This document shows positions 62,903 to 64,000 of a stretch of 64,000 bases of DNA, piece after piece. The stretch's first letter is position 1, and every line of letters begins with the position of its first letter. The notes under the pieces are model-generated. The model was not told where the DNA came from. It was given only the letters and a program-made list of their open reading frames with translations, and made no database searches. Source of the DNA: Christensenella sp034926635 (GTDB lineage Bacteria > Bacillota > Clostridia > Christensenellales > Christensenellaceae); the NCBI GenBank assembly GCA_034926635.1, contig JAYFQX010000012.1, positions 1-64,000 of the forward strand, given 5' to 3'. The position numbers were made by a program, and so were the translations under genes.

Positions 62903-63424
62903 ATGAAGAGAGCCGCTTCTATTTTTTTACGTGCGGACATCCGACCCGAAGACGGACACAACATGATCCGTTGGGTCAAAAACCCAAATGTGACCCAATA
63001 CTTGAATGAAAGCGGCGGCGCCGCAGAAGAGATCCGTTTGCTGCTGGAACAAGCTCCCGTCCATTTACTGACGCTGCGTTTTAATCAAAGCGGACAATTT
63101 TATCTTGTCTGCGATAAGTCCGACCGTTCCATAGGTTTTACCAAGCTCTGCCCGAAGGGCGGCGGTCAATACGAGGTCGTGTACGCGATCGGTGAAGAAA
63201 CCCTCTGGGGGAGGGGGATCGGTCATCAGGCGCTGCGGCTTGCGCTGAACAAAGCGTTTTTTGAAAAACGCGCCGATGTGGTCAGCGCTAAAATACATCC
63301 CCAAAACCACCGCTCCGTACGCACGGCGTTATCCTGCGGCATGTGCGCCGCGCAGGCGACCGGAAAACTGGCGGTTTATTCTGTCTCCTTGGGCAAATAT
63401 CTGAAAATCGCACAAAATCCATAA
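62903..63424 (+). CDS. GNAT-family N-acetyltransferase
   Basis: 173 residues. The region GEETLWGRGIGHQALRLAL is the acetyl-CoA phosphate loop (G-R-G-I-G), and VVSAKIHPQNHRSVRTALSCGM is the usual late strand-helix. It resembles ribosomal-protein or amino-acid acetyltransferases only in general form. CTGAGAGG lies before the ATG. Its leader contains the structured RNA at 62690-62816, which suggests that expression is controlled at the RNA level. Confidence 0.85.
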   Translation: MKRAASIFLRADIRPEDGHNMIRWVKNPNVTQYLNESGGAAEEIRLLLEQAPVHLLTLRFNQSGQFYLVCDKSDRSIGFTKLCPKGGGQYEVVYAIGEETLWGRGIGHQALRLALNKAFFEKRADVVSAKIHPQNHRSVRTALSCGMCAAQATGKLAVYSVSLGKYLKIAQNP

Positions 63425-63472
63425 GCGTTCCGGACCCAAACGGCACGGTTTTGAAAGAGAGCATTTCCGGTT

Positions 63473-64000
63473 TTATCCTTTGTCTTTTCCCCGGAGTCTT
63501 TCCAATTCCTGTTCCATTTTTTTATATTTGGTAATATTTTCTACCACAAGATAAAATAGATAGCTTCCAAGGTTATCCGCCAAAAGGCGCACGCGGTTAT
63601 GTGTCCAGATTTCGTCTCCGCCGGGGACGTGCGGCAAACTGCGGATTACACATTCAGTCTCCGCACCCGTCAGAATCGCCTTTTCCAGCATCTCCTTGTA
63701 AATCTTCCTGTTTTCCTCATCAAAACGTTCCAAAATACGCTTTTGTTTGCTTAAATACTCTTTTCGGGTCGTTCCAAGCTGCTTATAGAATTCATCGTTC
63801 GCACGAATAATTTCTGCGTTTCCCTTGCAATATTCCAAAATAGCGGCGCCACCCACAAAGCTGTTGAAGAGCATCGTCATTTGCGTGGACGGATCCAAAA
63901 ACTCACTCGCCCCGCCAATACTTACGCCGCGGTAACGATCCTGCAGCCCTATCGTCATGCCCTGCGCATATGCTTCAAATTCTTCTGCCGGCATGGGCTT
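63473..64000 (-). CDS. EAL-PAS protein, C-terminal part (cut by window edge)
   Basis: The frame is open to the window end and reads KPMPAEEFEAYAQG at the edge, which is the usual last helix of EAL phosphodiesterase domains (..KPMPAEEFE..). A PAS-like domain follows (residues after LFNSFVGGAAILEY, with GNAEIIRANDEFYKQLG and VVENITKYKK). The catalytic EAL residues lie outside the window, so activity cannot be judged. If intact, it would break down c-di-GMP and oppose the GGDEF enzyme at 11767-13884. A short start at 63994 is possible but unlikely. Confidence 0.8.
   Translation of the reverse strand, partial: KPMPAEEFEAYAQGMTIGLQDRYRGVSIGGASEFLDPSTQMTMLFNSFVGGAAILEYCKGNAEIIRANDEFYKQLGTTRKEYLSKQKRILERFDEENRKIYKEMLEKAILTGAETECVIRSLPHVPGGDEIWTHNRVRLLADNLGSYLFYLVVENITKYKKMEQELERLRGKDKG

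Overview
The window looks like a chromosomal segment of a low-to-mid GC Bacillota, most likely class Clostridia. The evidence is Gram-positive envelope genes (two LCP proteins, an mbl/mreB-type gene, no outer-membrane genes), the tilS-hpt-ftsH block, A/G-rich Shine-Dalgarno sequences before almost every gene, many TTG/GTG starts, and intrinsic terminators. A Christensenellales-type gut or anaerobe lineage is a guess, not shown by the sequence.

Layout. 1-135: the end of an IS3-family element. 600-8500: a surface-adhesin locus. A probable c-di-GMP-I (GEMM) riboswitch with a terminator precedes a 1859-residue secreted beta-helix/GLUG-repeat protein, two paralogous single-pass membrane proteins and a small secreted subunit that resembles the C-terminus of the giant protein. 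8.7-11.6 kb: a type-B carboxylesterase, a PAP2-like membrane protein and a divergent TetR regulator. 11.6-13.9 kb: a PAS-GGDEF diguanylate cyclase. 14-20 kb: glmS, then metK-recD2-comF. 20.1-34.3 kb: one long minus-strand catabolic cluster with an FGGY sugar kinase, a ribose-type ABC importer, E3, a TIGR04076 protein, a class II aldolase/4-epimerase, an aldo-keto reductase, a SorC regulator, E1 alpha and beta, E2, and a pentulose-phosphate 3-epimerase. 34.9-47.7 kb: housekeeping and envelope genes (EamA transporter, GNAT, COG2426 membrane protein, TtcA-like thiolase, two LCP ligases, mbl, phosphohexomutase, alpha/beta hydrolase, Pro/Thr-rich anchored protein, prs, PHP phosphoesterase). 47.8-51.9 kb: ftsH, hpt, tilS. 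52-55.4 kb: a second carboxylesterase, a radical SAM protein and YitT. 55.6 kb: tRNA-Met. 55.8-60.7 kb: a partner-switching module (STAS protein, 5TM-Cache-HAMP-PP2C-HATPase protein, VanZ-RDD protein). 60.9-64 kb: an IS3 remnant, a DyP peroxidase, a small amphipathic protein, an unidentified structured RNA before a GNAT gene, and the C-terminal end of an EAL-PAS protein cut by the window edge.

Three parts point to c-di-GMP control of attachment: a GGDEF enzyme, an EAL enzyme and a riboswitch candidate in front of the adhesin locus. The 14-kb sugar cluster combines pentulose phosphorylation and epimerisation with a complete 2-oxoacid dehydrogenase set under one SorC regulator. This is an unusual pairing whose substrate cannot be read from sequence alone. 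The least explained items are the adhesin/subunit/anchor locus, the C-terminal domain of the VanZ-RDD protein and the approximately 125-nt structured RNA near 62.7 kb.
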